Positions 57,739 through 58,283 of a stretch of 58,283 bases of DNA are shown piece after piece. The translations under genes and the position numbers were made by a program. The stretch is taken from assembly GCA_949959185.1 (NCBI GenBank), contig CATLIX010000016.1:1-58283 (forward strand), read 5' to 3'. The notes beneath the pieces are model-generated. The model was not told where the DNA came from and did no database searches. It saw only the letters and a program-made list of their open reading frames with translations. Each line of letters begins with the position of its first letter. Positions within the stretch are counted from its first letter, which is position 1. Source of the DNA: an uncultured Eubacterium sp. (lineage in GTDB: Bacteria > Bacillota > Clostridia > Lachnospirales > Lachnospiraceae).

Positions 57739-58134
57739 TGCATTCCCTTAAAATCATCTTTACAGCTTCCTGCCAGATAAGCGCTCCTCAAAATAAGTCT
57801 CCAGCCGGGAATGGATCTGCCCCTATCCTGTCGGTGCCCGTCCGCAGCCGGCGATTGAAGCCCTCGATAATCCTGTCACAGTTCCTGCCACGGAAAAATA
57901 CAGAACGCTGTAGCAGGGATATTCATGATGAGTTTCTCCTGCACGATCCTCCACGCTCCATCAATGGATTACCTCATGTCTATGTAACTGCAAAAAAGGC
58001 AGATCTCATTCACAGCTAAAATATCCCCTAACGTAACTCTCTTCAGCGTAAGCGCATAGTTTTAGGGCGTACCCTATAAATGAAATCTGACACCCTGCGC
58101 TAGGCTGCCAGACATGCGAGTATTTCACTACATT

Positions 58135-58283
58135 TTATTTACAAGTTTCCTGAGCCAATTCACTCCATGGGGCAAATTGTTCCAATTCCTCGTTTGACAT
58201 TTCAGCACTAGTATAGCGAATATTAAATTGTTGATAGTTTAAATAGTTGCTGCTTCATCGGGATTAATTTCATCCATTTTATA
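58135..58283 (-). pseudogene. Possible 3' remnant of an unknown gene (runs off the window)
   Basis: Minus-strand frames give YKMDEINPDEAAT then a stop. A neighbouring frame has an uninterrupted protein-like stretch NYLNYQQFNIRYTSAEM, SNEELEQFAPWSELAQE, ending TCK and a stop at 58135. A one-base shift would join them. The family is not recognised, and the upstream part lies outside the window. Confidence 0.3.

Larger units (their letters stand above)
57567..58283. other. Decayed intergenic tail of the window
   Basis: 717 bases without an intact gene. It holds a hairpin (57674-57701, arms GGGCAGAGCC/GGTTCTGCCC), a perfect promoter facing left (57710-57738), and a stretch at about 57740-58010. 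In minus-strand frames that stretch reads CDRIIEGFNRRLR and then, shifted, SRLETYFEERLSGRKL, as if from a broken gene. At 58063-58076 a small TAGGG/CCCTA hairpin occurs. The right end (58135-58283) has another broken frame. I cannot name the parent genes. Confidence 0.45.

Noticed and set aside
57738-58019. 93-codon plus-strand frame near the right edge
   Set aside because: No ribosome binding site and no family resemblance; the opposite strand reads as fragments of a broken gene. A transposase identity was considered but no diagnostic motif could be confirmed.

Overview
The window looks like chromosome of a Gram-positive anaerobe of the Clostridia, most like a Lachnospiraceae member (inference from gene content). 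It has strong AGGAGG-type ribosome binding sites, sigma-A promoters, a FMN-riboswitch rib operon with a RibU ECF transporter, UPF0735/hom/lysC clustering, a YdjGHI-like SPFH module, LytR-CpsA-Psr enzymes, and large secreted proteins with fibronectin-III or BspA-type leucine-rich repeats. Most genes lie on the minus strand. No rRNA, tRNA or CRISPR array is visible.

Layout. 1-1724: YcxB-like protein, tsaE and tsaB (t6A tRNA modification; tsaB runs off the left edge). 1870-2397: a Uma2-family gene with a lost C-terminus. 2378-7036: FMN riboswitch, intrinsic terminator, then ribU-ribD-ribE-ribBA-ribH. 7096-11703: tex and small membrane or hypothetical genes. 11787-16141: an operon for a SprA-like metalloprotease, a PepSY protein and a transglutaminase/LRR surface protein, behind an unusual tandem-repeat leader. 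16247-20990: DUF2752, and an aspartate-family operon (UPF0735 ACT regulator, hom, an ApgM-type putative homoserine kinase, lysC). 21022-23850: YdjI/YdjG/YdjH-like stress module whose YdjH-like member lacks the TPM domain. 24007-25207: prfB with an atypical frameshift site. 25269-26993: divergent alkD and ogt plus a membrane protein. 27044-31476: carbamate kinase, pyruvate kinase, amidase lipoprotein and an intact Uma2 gene. 31648-34203: a 146-bp palindromic element, HtrA protease and a serine recombinase.

34290-55639 is an envelope locus: GtrA, GlmS, two LCP ligases near its two ends, an initiating sugar-phosphate transferase, three GT2 glycosyltransferases, three Fn3 secreted proteins (two with peptidoglycan-hydrolase domains), a broken GGDEF gene and three consecutive polytopic membrane proteins. 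Together these would build, export and attach a surface polysaccharide and remodel the wall around it (inference). From about 55640 the sequence becomes visibly A/T richer. It carries a phosphosugar mutase, then about 0.7 kb of decayed sequence with a perfect-consensus promoter facing left.

The most unusual signals are non-coding. One is a 44-nt purine-rich two-arm element with compensatory changes between its two locations, one of which has its 3' arm expanded to four tandem copies in an mRNA leader. Others are a prfB frameshift site using UAA, a composite REP-like element present twice, and several hairpins that overlap promoters or ribosome binding sites.
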